A stretch of 64,000 nt of DNA from Bacteroidota bacterium. GTDB lineage: Bacteria; Bacteroidota; Bacteroidia; Chitinophagales; Chitinophagaceae. This document shows positions 1-8,393 of the stretch, piece after piece. How positions within the stretch are numbered: the stretch's first letter is position 1; every line of letters starts with the position of its first letter. A program made the translations under genes and the position numbers. The notes beneath the pieces are model-generated. The model was not told where the DNA came from. It saw nothing but the letters and a program-made list of their open reading frames with translations, and made no database searches. Location of the stretch: assembly GCA_016715505.1 (NCBI GenBank), contig JADJZY010000034.1, positions 1-64,000 of the forward strand, written 5' to 3'.

Positions 1-358
1 AGTGCTAAAAATAAGTAGCAATTTAATTTCATATTTATTTGGTTTAAAATTAGAACCGTAAAAGTAATTGTTTAGTCTGACAATATTTAATACTTAGAAA
101 AGTGCTCCCTTTTTTTTTCAAGGGTTCCACTTTGGGCCTTTCCAAAGACCTGACGAGAATTTGAAATTCGGTTTTAATGCATCATCCATTTGACAGAAGG
201 CTTTTAAATTTTAGAAAGAATCGAAAATTTGTTGATTTTGAAGAAACCATTCTAAATGTCGGATCGGAATCATTTGAATTCAGGAATGGTCAAAAAATCT
301 CGAGTATTTTGTAACCTTTTCTCTTTAACTGAACTCTATACTTCCAAACCATTAAAAA
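1..358. other. Leading non-coding stretch
   Basis: I see no convincing gene on either strand here. The sequence is AT-rich with a T-run near 110-118. It probably holds the upstream region of the small membrane-protein gene starting at 359, but I cannot point to a good TAnnTTTG box. Confidence 0.5.
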
Positions 359-805
359 ATGAATATGTTACTAAATCTCGATGTTGCATCTTTTATCCCA
401 TTTTTTGCCATTTTCTTCGTTTTTATTATTCCGATTATGGCCATTTATTTCCATTATCAGCAAAAAAAGCGTCAAATGGATGAACGAAAATTGATGATAG
501 AAAAAGGCCTCACCCCTCCTCCACTGCCTGTTCATGAAAACAACTATCAATGGACAGGACAAAAAAATCAAAATTTAGGCAAGGGACTTAATATGATTGC
601 TATTGCTCTAGGCTTATTGGTTGGGTATCTTTTGTCGAAATACCTGTCCATTCGCGGGCCATTCTGCATCATTGGAGGTATTTTATTTTTCCTTGGATTA
701 GCCAATGTCATCAACGCGATGATCACCAAAAAGGAATCATCCAACGAAAACAACGATGAAACAAATATTCGCCAATCTCAAATCGAAAATCATGACACGA
801 TCTAA
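359..805 (+). CDS. Small membrane protein, DUF6249-like
   Basis: 148 residues. One hydrophobic segment lies at about residues 11-31, followed by a basic stretch (QQKKRQMDERK) and a proline patch (TPPPLP, 52-57). Two closely spaced hydrophobic segments follow at about 78-92 and 101-120, with a polar tail. This layout resembles the DUF6249 proteins that sit beside ECF sigma factors in Bacteroidota; the function is unknown. The 3' end overlaps the better start of the next gene by 14 nt, so the two are probably co-transcribed with the sigma factor behind them. An envelope-associated role is inference from context. Confidence 0.7.
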   Translation: MNMLLNLDVASFIPFFAIFFVFIIPIMAIYFHYQQKKRQMDERKLMIEKGLTPPPLPVHENNYQWTGQKNQNLGKGLNMIAIALGLLVGYLLSKYLSIRGPFCIIGGILFFLGLANVINAMITKKESSNENNDETNIRQSQIENHDTI

Positions 806-1547
806 ATTACTTTTCGGTATCGCTCTAATGATACTAGCCGGCGTTGTTTTGTTCATCGGTTGGAATGTACAAAAAAGAAGAAGCGCTCAACGAAAAATGC
901 AGAAACATTCACAATCTGCAACGACACAATCCATCAACGGGGTCATTTCAGTATCATCCCAATGTGTAGGTGATATTACCTTTTACCCGTCTGATCGTAA
1001 TGAAGTCGTGTACAGCTACGATCCTGAAAATTTTATCAATGAAAGCCACATTGAAGGTCAGGAGTTGATCATTGATTTTAGCAACGACGACTTCGGGTTC
1101 ATCCAGATCATGGATGACCATAAGCTGGAAGTAAAAATTTACAGCAACCAAATCGAACAAATTATTCAGCAAGGCGTTGGTCATATCAGTTCTGAAGGAA
1201 CATTAAAATCAGAGAAAATGAAATTGGTGAATGATGGAACAGGCAGCATGCATATTGCGCTAAACTGCCTGCAATTAGATGTTACCAATTCCGGAGTGGG
1301 CAGTATTCACATGGAAGGTGCTGCAGATGATGCCAAAATCATCAACGAAGGTACAGGTTCAATCAAAGCTGGAAAACTGATGACCAAAATACTCAACGCC
1401 GAAAATACCGGTGTTGGTTCCATGGATATTTATGCTTCCGACACCTTGTCGATGATTAACGATGGCGTTGGAAGTATTCATTATTCCGGGAATGCTTTTA
1501 TTAAAACCAAAGTGGAAGAAGGTGTTGGCTCGATCCAAAAGGATTGA
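792..1547 (+). CDS. Membrane-anchored GIN-domain (DUF2807) protein
   Basis: I chose the ATG at 792 rather than 756 because it overlaps the preceding stop by only 14 nt and is directly followed by an uncleaved-looking signal anchor (LLFGIALMILAGVVLFIGW). From there the protein has about 251 residues. The extracytoplasmic part shows at least six regularly spaced G-[VT]-G-S-[IM] motifs (for example GTGSM, GVGSI, GTGSI, GVGSM), about 20 residues apart. This is the signature of the right-handed beta-helix GIN domain, PF10988. The molecular function of these proteins is unsettled. It sits directly before an ECF sigma gene, which suggests the two share an envelope-response operon. Confidence 0.8.
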   Translation: MTRSKLLFGIALMILAGVVLFIGWNVQKRRSAQRKMQKHSQSATTQSINGVISVSSQCVGDITFYPSDRNEVVYSYDPENFINESHIEGQELIIDFSNDDFGFIQIMDDHKLEVKIYSNQIEQIIQQGVGHISSEGTLKSEKMKLVNDGTGSMHIALNCLQLDVTNSGVGSIHMEGAADDAKIINEGTGSIKAGKLMTKILNAENTGVGSMDIYASDTLSMINDGVGSIHYSGNAFIKTKVEEGVGSIQKD

Positions 1548-1573
1548 TTATTATTGATTTCTATTGCTCATTC

Positions 1574-2113
1574 TTGGACGACCAATTACTCATTCGACGA
1601 ATTTTAAACGGTGATGCAGAAGCATTTCGCGGACTGTATCGCAATTATGCCTCTTTAGCCTGGCATGTGGCCATTTCAGTTTGTAAGAATCATTTGTGGG
1701 CCGAGGAAGCCGTGCAATCCGCCTTTATCAATGCCTATCAAAACTTGTCTCATTTTCGTTCAGATAGTTCATTCAAAACCTGGCTGCTAAAAATTGTTTT
1801 TCACCAGGCATTAAAACAGTTAAAATCCGAACAAAAACGACGATGGCAAGAAATTGAAACAAGCCACGAGCAGGTTGAGACTGACTTGGATTCATCAAAA
1901 CCCTTTTCAATGATTCAGGAAAAAAGAGAAGCCGTTCAATTTGCGCTTCAACAATTATCTGAAAAAGAAAACCTCATCTTAAGTTTATTCTATTTGCATG
2001 AATTAAGCTTAAAAAAAGAAACCGCCCAGGTCACTGGTTTTTCCTAAGCCAATGTCAAAGTACTTTTACACAGAGCGAGAAAAAATTTTCGGAATCAATA
2101 TGATAAATTGTAA
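1574..2113 (+). CDS. ECF RNA polymerase sigma factor, in-frame stop in region 4
   Basis: Sigma-70 family of the extracytoplasmic type. Region 2 is visible (DDQLLIRRILNGDAEAFRGLY, then AEEAVQSAFINAYQNL and FRSDSSFKTWLLKI), and region 4 begins at ALQQLSEKENLILSLFYL. The frame is open through KKETAQVTGFS, then has a TAA at 2045-2047, and continues in the same frame as ANVKVLLHRARKNF to a second stop at 2111-2113. The post-stop residues are exactly the recognition helix of region 4.2, where GFSEANVK is typical, so TAA most likely replaces a GAA Glu codon. The start is probably TTG at 1574 (LDDQLL); TTG at 1544 is the alternative. About 179 residues when read through. Confidence 0.8.
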
Positions 2114-2119
2114 TTTAGC

Positions 2120-2470
2120 ATGGTGAGCACATCTGATCAAAATTGGAAAGATTTATTACAAACGCAAAGTTTGCCTGAACCGCCTGCTCATCTCGAAGCA
2201 AAGATTATGCAAATGGTTCATGCGTCACCTGCATATACCCCTGCAATCAGAGGTATCAGTCTAAATCAATGGCTCATCCAATCCCTATTACTCAGTGCAT
2301 GTGTCCTTTTTGTGATATTGAATAAGTTTTATCCGGGCCTGCCGTTTATTCAGGAAATAAGTATGAGTACATTTATTGCACTTTTTGTTCATTTTGTGTA
2401 TTGTATGCTTGATCCAATCCAAAGTTTCCTGATTGAAAAATTAGTTTCCCGGAGAAAACTCAGTCATTAA
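2120..2470 (+). CDS. Small membrane protein after the ECF sigma gene, possible anti-sigma
   Basis: 116 residues starting 6 nt after the full-length end of the sigma gene. A soluble N-terminal half (about 50 residues, with PEPPAHLEAKIMQMV) is followed by two hydrophobic segments at about residues 52-68 and 80-98. Position, size and topology fit a small anti-sigma factor of the type paired with ECF sigma factors in Bacteroidota. I see no conserved zinc-binding motif. The assignment is contextual. Confidence 0.6.
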   Translation: MVSTSDQNWKDLLQTQSLPEPPAHLEAKIMQMVHASPAYTPAIRGISLNQWLIQSLLLSACVLFVILNKFYPGLPFIQEISMSTFIALFVHFVYCMLDPIQSFLIEKLVSRRKLSH

Positions 2471-2531
2471 CCGGATAGAAAGGCAAATTGTGTCGGCATT
2501 GACCTAACTTTACCTTCTAATATTTTAATTT

Positions 2532-3797
2532 TTGGATTTTAACGCATTCGGATTCGATGAAGGTTTGCTTGAGGGCATTCTGAGTAGTGGCTATAAAACA
2601 CCTACCCCCATTCAAGAACAAGTCATTCCTCTCATCATGCAGGGGAAAGACCTCATTGCATCTGCACAAACCGGTACAGGCAAAACGGCAGCCTTTTTGT
2701 TGCCGCTCATTCATTTACTCATTTCCAACAAGCAGGACAAACACATCAGTGGTTTGATCATTGTCCCAACCCGGGAGCTGGCCATACAGATTGCCCAGCA
2801 TATGGAAGGACTTTCCTATTTCACCGATGTTAGTTTTATTAGTATCTATGGCGGTGGAGATGGAAATGCTTTTGTTGAAGAAAAAAGAGCCTTGATCAAT
2901 GGTGTAGATTTAATTATTTGCACGCCCGGTAAAATGATTTCACACCTGAATATGGGTTATGTGAAATTACAACACCTGAAATACCTGGTTTTGGACGAAG
3001 CAGATCGTATGCTGGATATGGGCTTTTATGATGATATCATGAAAATTATCACAGCAACCTCACCCGCACGGCAATCACTTCTTTTTTCAGCCACCATGCC
3101 AGACCGTATTCGTATGTTGGCCAGAAAAATTTTGCGAGAACCCGCCGAAATAAATATTGCCCTCTCAAAACCAGCCGAAAAAATCACCCAACAAGCTTAT
3201 GTGGTTTATGAACCTCAAAAGCAGGGCCTCATCTTTCATTTGCTCAAACAATTTCAGTTTCGAAGTGTGATTGTCTTTTGTTCGCGCAAACAGGTTGTCA
3301 AACAACTGACCCGTGACCTCAAGAAGGCTGGATTCAAAGCCGATGAGATGCATTCGGATCTCGAACAGGCGCAACGAGAGGATGTCATGACACAATTTAA
3401 GGCACGAACTTTACCTGTACTGATTGCTACCGATATCGTTTCCAGGGGAATTGATATTGAAGATATTGATCTGGTTATTAATTATGATGTGCCACATGAT
3501 GGCGAAGATTATGTGCACCGAATCGGACGTACTGCCAGAGCTTCTGCATCAGGTATGGCCATTACCCTGATCAGCGACTCTGAACAAGGTCGTTTCGGAA
3601 AAATCGAAAGTTTGATTCAATACGAGGTTCAAAAAATGCCAATTCCCGAATCGCTCGGCGCCGGACCGGAGTATGCACCCCATCGTAAAAGGAGTTCGGG
3701 ATCAAAACCACATTCGGGCAAAAAACCTCCTTTTAAAAGAAATCCGAACAAAAAAGGACCATCGCATCCCAAAAATCCAGCTCCAAAATCGTCTTAA
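2532..3797 (+). CDS. DEAD-box ATP-dependent RNA helicase
   Basis: 421 residues with all core motifs: Q motif (YKTPTPIQ), motif I AQTGTGKT near residue 45, PTRELA, TPGK, motif II DEAD, motif III SAT, ATDIVSRGID and motif VI HRIGRTAR. The last 60 residues are rich in Lys, Arg, Pro and Ser and look disordered and RNA-binding, as in RhlE-type helicases. It unwinds or remodels RNA in the cytoplasm, probably in ribosome assembly or mRNA decay. An in-frame TAA lies just upstream, so the only start that keeps the N-terminal aromatic residues is TTG at 2532. Confidence 0.93.
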   Translation: MDFNAFGFDEGLLEGILSSGYKTPTPIQEQVIPLIMQGKDLIASAQTGTGKTAAFLLPLIHLLISNKQDKHISGLIIVPTRELAIQIAQHMEGLSYFTDVSFISIYGGGDGNAFVEEKRALINGVDLIICTPGKMISHLNMGYVKLQHLKYLVLDEADRMLDMGFYDDIMKIITATSPARQSLLFSATMPDRIRMLARKILREPAEINIALSKPAEKITQQAYVVYEPQKQGLIFHLLKQFQFRSVIVFCSRKQVVKQLTRDLKKAGFKADEMHSDLEQAQREDVMTQFKARTLPVLIATDIVSRGIDIEDIDLVINYDVPHDGEDYVHRIGRTARASASGMAITLISDSEQGRFGKIESLIQYEVQKMPIPESLGAGPEYAPHRKRSSGSKPHSGKKPPFKRNPNKKGPSHPKNPAPKSS

Positions 3798-3921
3798 GCC
3801 TCATTTTTGCATCAAAAATCAGCTAAAACGGAGAATTTCAGCGGTAAATGGAAATATATGGGAATTTTATATTTAACATTATTGAAACAATCTGAATAGC
3901 CGTAAACTGGGCATTTTAGGA

Positions 3922-3929
3922 TACTTTTG
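3922..3929 (+). promoter_or_regulatory. Promoter -7 box TACTTTTG
   Basis: Matches the Bacteroidota -7 consensus TAnnTTTG, 22 nt before the ATG of the NlpC/P60 gene. I see no TTG at the expected -33 distance, so only the -7 element is supported. Confidence 0.5.
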
Positions 3930-3951
3930 CGCAAACCCAAAATCTGACATC

Positions 3952-4663
3952 ATGCAAGTACTAAAGATTATTGGCCTCACAGCACTACTATTCACTTCAG
4001 CCACCAACCTGACTTTAGCCCAAAATCAGGAAAAATGTGAGCAAGAAGTCAAAAAAAACGTCGTTAAAAAAGACCCTATAGACTTTGTTCAGAATTATCT
4101 CCTGAATCCTAAAGCGCAGCGTGCACAATTGGAGAAAAATTTTGTTCCAGCTGGTCAAAATAATCTCCCTGCAACGCCTAAAGTTGTAAAGAAACCGGTC
4201 GTAGTTAAAGAAGGAAATTTCGGAACCCAAATGTTAAGCTGGGTTCAGCAAAAATATTCATCGATGCTTGAGGTCATGCCTGACCAAATTTCAAATGTGA
4301 TGTTATATCGTTTCATTGATGAATGGTATGGTGTTCGTTACAGAATGGGCGGCACTACCAAAAGTGGTGTTGACTGTAGTGCTTTTGTTCAACATCTGTA
4401 TCAATATGTATTTGGATTGAACATTTTACGCACGGCCTGTCTACAATTTCAATCATCACAATACATAAAAAATCCGGCAGACCTGAAGGAAGGAGATTTG
4501 GTTTTTCTTCCGGATTAATACTTCACGAATTTCTCATGTAGGTGTTTACCTCAAAAACAATTTTTTTGTTCACTCTGCTAGTAGCAAGGGTGTTTCAATC
4601 GCTAATTTAACCCAAGCTTATTGGGCACGATATTTCGCCGGTGGTGGAAGAATTGTCGAGTAA
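3952..4663 (+). CDS. Secreted NlpC/P60 cell-wall hydrolase (frameshifted)
   Basis: Begins with a signal peptide (about 24 residues, ending LTLAQNQ). A linker follows, then an NlpC/P60 domain: YGVRYRMGGTTKSGVDCSAFVQ contains the catalytic Cys in DCSAF, and RISHVGVYL holds the catalytic His. These enzymes cleave the D-gamma-Glu-diaminopimelate bond in peptidoglycan stem peptides. The first frame ends at 4518 right after KEGDLVF; the remaining conserved half (HVGVYL, FFVHSASSKGV, YWARYF) is one frame over and stops at 4661-4663. One surplus base near 4506-4512 explains the break. About 236 residues when repaired, normal for the family. Confidence 0.85.
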
Positions 4664-4685
4664 ATATTGAAAAATCATTTTTATA

Positions 4686-4711
4686 AGAGACTCACAAGGG
4701 TCTCTTTTTTC
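4686..4711 (+). terminator. Rho-independent terminator
   Basis: AGAGAC (4686-4691) pairs with GTCTCT (4700-4705) around an 8-nt loop and runs into a T tract. It sits 22 nt after the stop of the NlpC/P60 gene. Confidence 0.65.
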
Positions 4712-4832
4712 TTTGTAGTTCTTTAAATTTGCTTCATCCTCAAATATCAATAAGATCCTGATGCAAACAAACAAATAGGAATCATTCCATCTATAGATTT
4801 AATTACACTATCTTACATTCAAAGCATTCATC

Positions 4833-5477
4833 ATGAAATACAATTTTCTTAAACCCATTCTGATACTAACAAGCATTTTTGCGCTGCTTCAGTTACCGCT
4901 TCAGGCGCAAGAGCAAATCAATGAAAGAGATGTAAAAAAATTGTATCAAATGATGCAGGGATTTTATTCCAGTGAGATACAATCCTTGGAGGATAGTTCC
5001 TATTACGACATTCGATTAAAAATGGTTCCGATGTGGACTGATTTTGAAGGATATTGGTTATACGTTGAACAGGCCATGTCCGATTCGGAAGCAAAACCTT
5101 ATCGTCAGCGGGTATATCAATTAATGCTTGCCGATGACAGCACCATCGAAAGCAGGGTTTATACCATTAAAAATGGAGAACAATACTATGGTGATTGGAA
5201 ATACGATAATCCCTTGGAAGGACTAACCCTGGATTCTTTAACTGAACGCACAGGTTGTTCAATATGGCTGCATAAAAACCCGGATGGCACATTTTATGGC
5301 AGCACCAACCAAAACGATTGTGAAAGCAATTTAAGAGGTGCTACCTATGCCACTTCGAAAGTGATGATTACTCGTCAGCAATTGGATTCCTGGGACCAGG
5401 GATTTAATGATTCCGGCAAACAAGTTTGGGGTGCAGTAAAAGGTCCTTATCAATTTCGAAAAATATCGCGGTTTTAA
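4833..5477 (+). CDS. Secreted CpcT/CpeT-like (DUF1001) protein
   Basis: 214 residues with a cleavable signal peptide (about 25 residues, ending LPLQAQ). The mature part follows the CpcT/CpeT chromophore-lyase fold: WLYVEQAM, PYRQRVYQL, ESRVYTI, GCSIWLHK, DGTFYGST, DCESNLRGATYATSKV, SWDQGFNDSGKQVWGA and KGPYQF are all typical. In cyanobacteria these proteins attach phycobilins to phycobiliproteins; this genome context shows no phycobiliprotein, so the ligand is unknown. Bacteroidota homologues are secreted and functionally uncharacterised. A small-molecule-binding lipocalin-like barrel is a fair inference. Confidence 0.85.
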   Translation: MKYNFLKPILILTSIFALLQLPLQAQEQINERDVKKLYQMMQGFYSSEIQSLEDSSYYDIRLKMVPMWTDFEGYWLYVEQAMSDSEAKPYRQRVYQLMLADDSTIESRVYTIKNGEQYYGDWKYDNPLEGLTLDSLTERTGCSIWLHKNPDGTFYGSTNQNDCESNLRGATYATSKVMITRQQLDSWDQGFNDSGKQVWGAVKGPYQFRKISRF

Positions 5478-5480
5478 TCG

Positions 5481-6655
5481 TTATTCAAAGTCAGGATAAA
5501 GCAAATATTTTTTGCGAATCTTTTTGAATTGTTTTAAGCCGGGCAGCCATGATTTTCTGATTTCCTGCTCCTTCATCCCCTGAATAATTTGCTTTTTTAG
5601 TTTTTCTGTGCCGGAAAGCTTGATAAAAAAATCATTAAAAAAAGTAGACTTGTTTTTACACAACGAATAGGCATTCAGTATAAAACTAAGATTCAACTTT
5701 CCATCCACTATTTTTAAAATATCGGATGGTGGCAATTGCAAATTAGCTCCGAAGCATGTTTGATTTTCATACAAAGGATTTTTAGCCCCTTCCACACTTT
5801 TGGGTGTAAACGAAAAACCATTGTTTTTAAAAGAAGGATGCCCCCAAACCTCAAATGGACGAGGTGTTCCACGTCCGACACTCACTATGGTACCTTCAAA
5901 CAAACACAATGAAGGATATAACCAAATGGCAGACATACTTTTTAAATTCGGAGATGGGGGAATTGTTACCTGATACAAGGTTCGATGATCGTAATTCAAA
6001 CAAGTGATCACTTTGAGTGAACAAGATTGTGTTGTGTTCAACCATTTTTCACCTTTCAACATATTCGCATACTCACCTACCGTCATACCATGTACAATTG
6101 GAATCATTTGCATGCCCACAAAAGACCGGTGTTTTTTCTCTAAAACCGGACCATCTACATAATGTCCATTCGGGTTCGGACGATCCAATACAATCATGAA
6201 CGCTCCGGAAGCAGCACAGGCTTCCATCATATATTGCAAAGATGAAATGTACGTGTAAAATCTTGCGCCAACATCTTGTATATCAAATATAACCACATCA
6301 ATACCGGCCATACTTTCTTTGGATGGCTTTTTACTCGCTCCGTACATGGAGGCAATTGGCAAACCTGTTCGGGTATCGAGGCCACTTTTCACCTTCTCCC
6401 CGGCATCTGCTGTCCCCCTGAATCCATGTTCAGGCGCAAATATTTTACAATTTCTATCCCGGCCGAAAGCAAAGTATCTACCAAATGGGTATCGCCAACA
6501 ACCGATGTTTGATTCACCAACAAAGCCACTTTCTTATTTTGAAGGAGTGGCAGATAGGCATCCATTTGTGCTGCTCCGGTAATCACCTTTCGCGAAAATG
6601 GCTGCGCACCCATTTGAAAACTGGCCAATAAAAGAAAGAGAAAAATATTTTTCAT
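5481..6655 (-). CDS. namZ: NamZ-type exo-N-acetylmuramidase (DUF1343), frameshifted
   Basis: Signal peptide at the N-terminus (FLFLLLASFQMGAQ), then the DUF1343 core: KKVALLVNQTSVV, then in the second frame SGLDTRTGLPIASMYG, DVVIFDIQDVGARFYTYIS, VLDRPNPNGHYVDGP and IPIVHGMTVGEYA. The family releases terminal MurNAc from peptidoglycan fragments (NamZ of Bacillus; older name YbbC). The first frame runs 6655 to about 6450 and the second from about 6448 to 5481. Adding one A to the run after GTA near 6446-6450 restores KIFAPEHGFRG, the expected sequence. About 392 residues, normal length. The start is the ATG at 6655, just after a strong -7 box. Confidence 0.88.
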
Positions 6656-6659
6656 TCGG

Positions 6660-6689
6660 CAAAAGTAAAGTTTGTAGATTATCTTCAAA
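6660..6689 (-). promoter_or_regulatory. Bacteroidota promoter for namZ
   Basis: On the minus strand TTTG (6689-6686), an 18-nt spacer and TACTTTTG (6667-6660) match the -33/-7 consensus. The ATG lies only 4 nt after the -7 box, so the transcript should have almost no leader. Confidence 0.7.
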
Positions 6690-6695
6690 CTTTCC

Positions 6696-8393
6696 ATGAA
6701 GAATAAAGCTTCATTCATCGCTTTTTGTCTCATCGCCATCATTTATATGGCAACCCGTTTCATCTATTTCAATGGTGATTTCCAGAAGCAAAGTACCTGG
6801 GATGCCTTGGGCTATTATTTTTATCTTCCTGCTTCACAAATTTATCAGGCAGAAAATAGCAAAACCTGGCTCGACTCACTCGATAAAACCTATCACCTTT
6901 CTGGAGGCGATATTTATCAAGTTCAAAAACATCCTTCCGGCAATGATGTTGGAAAATACCTCAGAGGAGTGTCCATCATGCAATGGCCGTTTTTTCAAGC
7001 GGCTCACTGGTATGCTCGTTATTCGGGGCAGGCACCTGCCGATGGATTTTCATGGCCTTATCAGCGGGCCATTGCGCTATCTTGTCTGTTTTATGGTTTA
7101 CTCGGCCTCTTTCTATTACGATTATTTTTATTAAAGTTTTTTTCAGACCAAATTGTAGCAGCTTGTATGCTATTGTTGATGTTAGCCACAAATGCCATTC
7201 AATATATTGCAATCGAAGGTGGACAAAGTCATGGATACATTTTTGCACTATATGCAATCATGCTGACCCTCACATACCGTTGGCATCAATCACCGAATAC
7301 CTTGCTTTCATTTCTCATGGGTGGCATTTTTGGATTGGCATGTATATCCCGCCCCACCGAAGCTGTGATGTTGTTTATCCCTTTGTTATGGAACGTGCAA
7401 AACAAATCAGACTGGAAACAAAAATGGCAAATGGTCATTCAAAATCCCCGCTTTGTTATTGCACTTTGTATGGGTGTTTTAATGGCCATTTCGCCTCAAT
7501 TACTTTATTGGAAAAAAGTAACAGGTTCATGGATTTATGATGTTGGAAGCAAATGGGATTTCCTCAATCCTCATTGGCGCGTGCTTTTTGGGCCTGAAAC
7601 AGGATTGTTTGTTTATACGCCCATTACGATATGCATGGTATTGGGGTTATGGTTCATTCGCGAAAAAAAAATCCGATATGCTTTCATGACTTTTTGTTTG
7701 CTCAATATTTATATCATCATAGCATGGCATACCTGGCGATATGGTGGTTCATACTCTACCCGGGCCCTTGTTCAAAGTTATCCTGTTTTTGCCATCCCAC
7801 TTTGTGCGTTCATCGAACGTGTTTATTCTTCAAACAAAAAAATAATCATTGCAATGCTGATGTTGTATTTAATGGGCCTTAACCTTTTTCAAATACATCA
7901 GTATAATCAAACCATTTTGCATTACGATGATATGAATTGGGCTTATTATCGTGCGATATACCTGAATCCAAATCCTACACCACAAACATTTAGTTTAATG
8001 GATGATGGCGTTCAAGTTCCTTCACACAAACTACAGCCTCCCATTTCTTTGTGGCATAAAGATTCATTATTCATTGATCATGACCAAAAATTGATTTCTT
8101 TAAACAATGAAAAATTAAACATCGAATCTGCAGGTTATTTACATTTGAAATTTGATCTAAAAAGTCCTGAGTCCTTATGGGGTAAGTATGCCGTTTTAAG
8201 CGACTCGGTTTCCAATACATCCTTCCGTATCCGTTTATTCAGACCTTTGATTCAGGAAAAAAAATGGAATCGATATGAAGCCTGGTTCTTTTGCCGGCAT
8301 CCTCTTCGTTCCTTAAATTTCTCCATACAGGAAACATTATCCTCATTTGAAATCAAGCAAGCAAACATCGATTTCTATCCGCTTAAGCATTGA
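6696..8393 (+). CDS. Polytopic membrane protein, GT-C glycosyltransferase-like
   Basis: 565 residues. An N-terminal transmembrane helix is followed by an extracytoplasmic loop with STWDALGYYFYLPA, whose Asp-containing loop resembles the acceptor-site region of GT-C mannosyltransferases. About ten hydrophobic segments follow up to about residue 410. The last 150 residues are soluble and lack hydrophobic helices. No strict family motif is recognised, so the sugar donor (perhaps a polyprenyl-phosphate sugar) is speculative. It shares a 40-nt intergenic region with namZ (divergent) and overlaps the convergent permease gene by 11 nt. Confidence 0.65.
   Translation: MKNKASFIAFCLIAIIYMATRFIYFNGDFQKQSTWDALGYYFYLPASQIYQAENSKTWLDSLDKTYHLSGGDIYQVQKHPSGNDVGKYLRGVSIMQWPFFQAAHWYARYSGQAPADGFSWPYQRAIALSCLFYGLLGLFLLRLFLLKFFSDQIVAACMLLLMLATNAIQYIAIEGGQSHGYIFALYAIMLTLTYRWHQSPNTLLSFLMGGIFGLACISRPTEAVMLFIPLLWNVQNKSDWKQKWQMVIQNPRFVIALCMGVLMAISPQLLYWKKVTGSWIYDVGSKWDFLNPHWRVLFGPETGLFVYTPITICMVLGLWFIREKKIRYAFMTFCLLNIYIIIAWHTWRYGGSYSTRALVQSYPVFAIPLCAFIERVYSSNKKIIIAMLMLYLMGLNLFQIHQYNQTILHYDDMNWAYYRAIYLNPNPTPQTFSLMDDGVQVPSHKLQPPISLWHKDSLFIDHDQKLISLNNEKLNIESAGYLHLKFDLKSPESLWGKYAVLSDSVSNTSFRIRLFRPLIQEKKWNRYEAWFFCRHPLRSLNFSIQETLSSFEIKQANIDFYPLKH

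Noticed and set aside
756..791. Upstream start for the GIN-domain gene
   Set aside because: It would overlap the previous gene by 50 nt and put polar residues before the signal anchor; the ATG at 792 is more natural.
6276..6582. Plus-strand open frames opposite namZ
   Set aside because: They lie antisense to a strongly conserved coding region and show no family motif.
6983..7540. 185-residue open frame inside the GT-C-like gene
   Set aside because: Same-strand shadow in another frame; the 565-residue membrane protein has the consistent hydrophobic pattern and a clean start.
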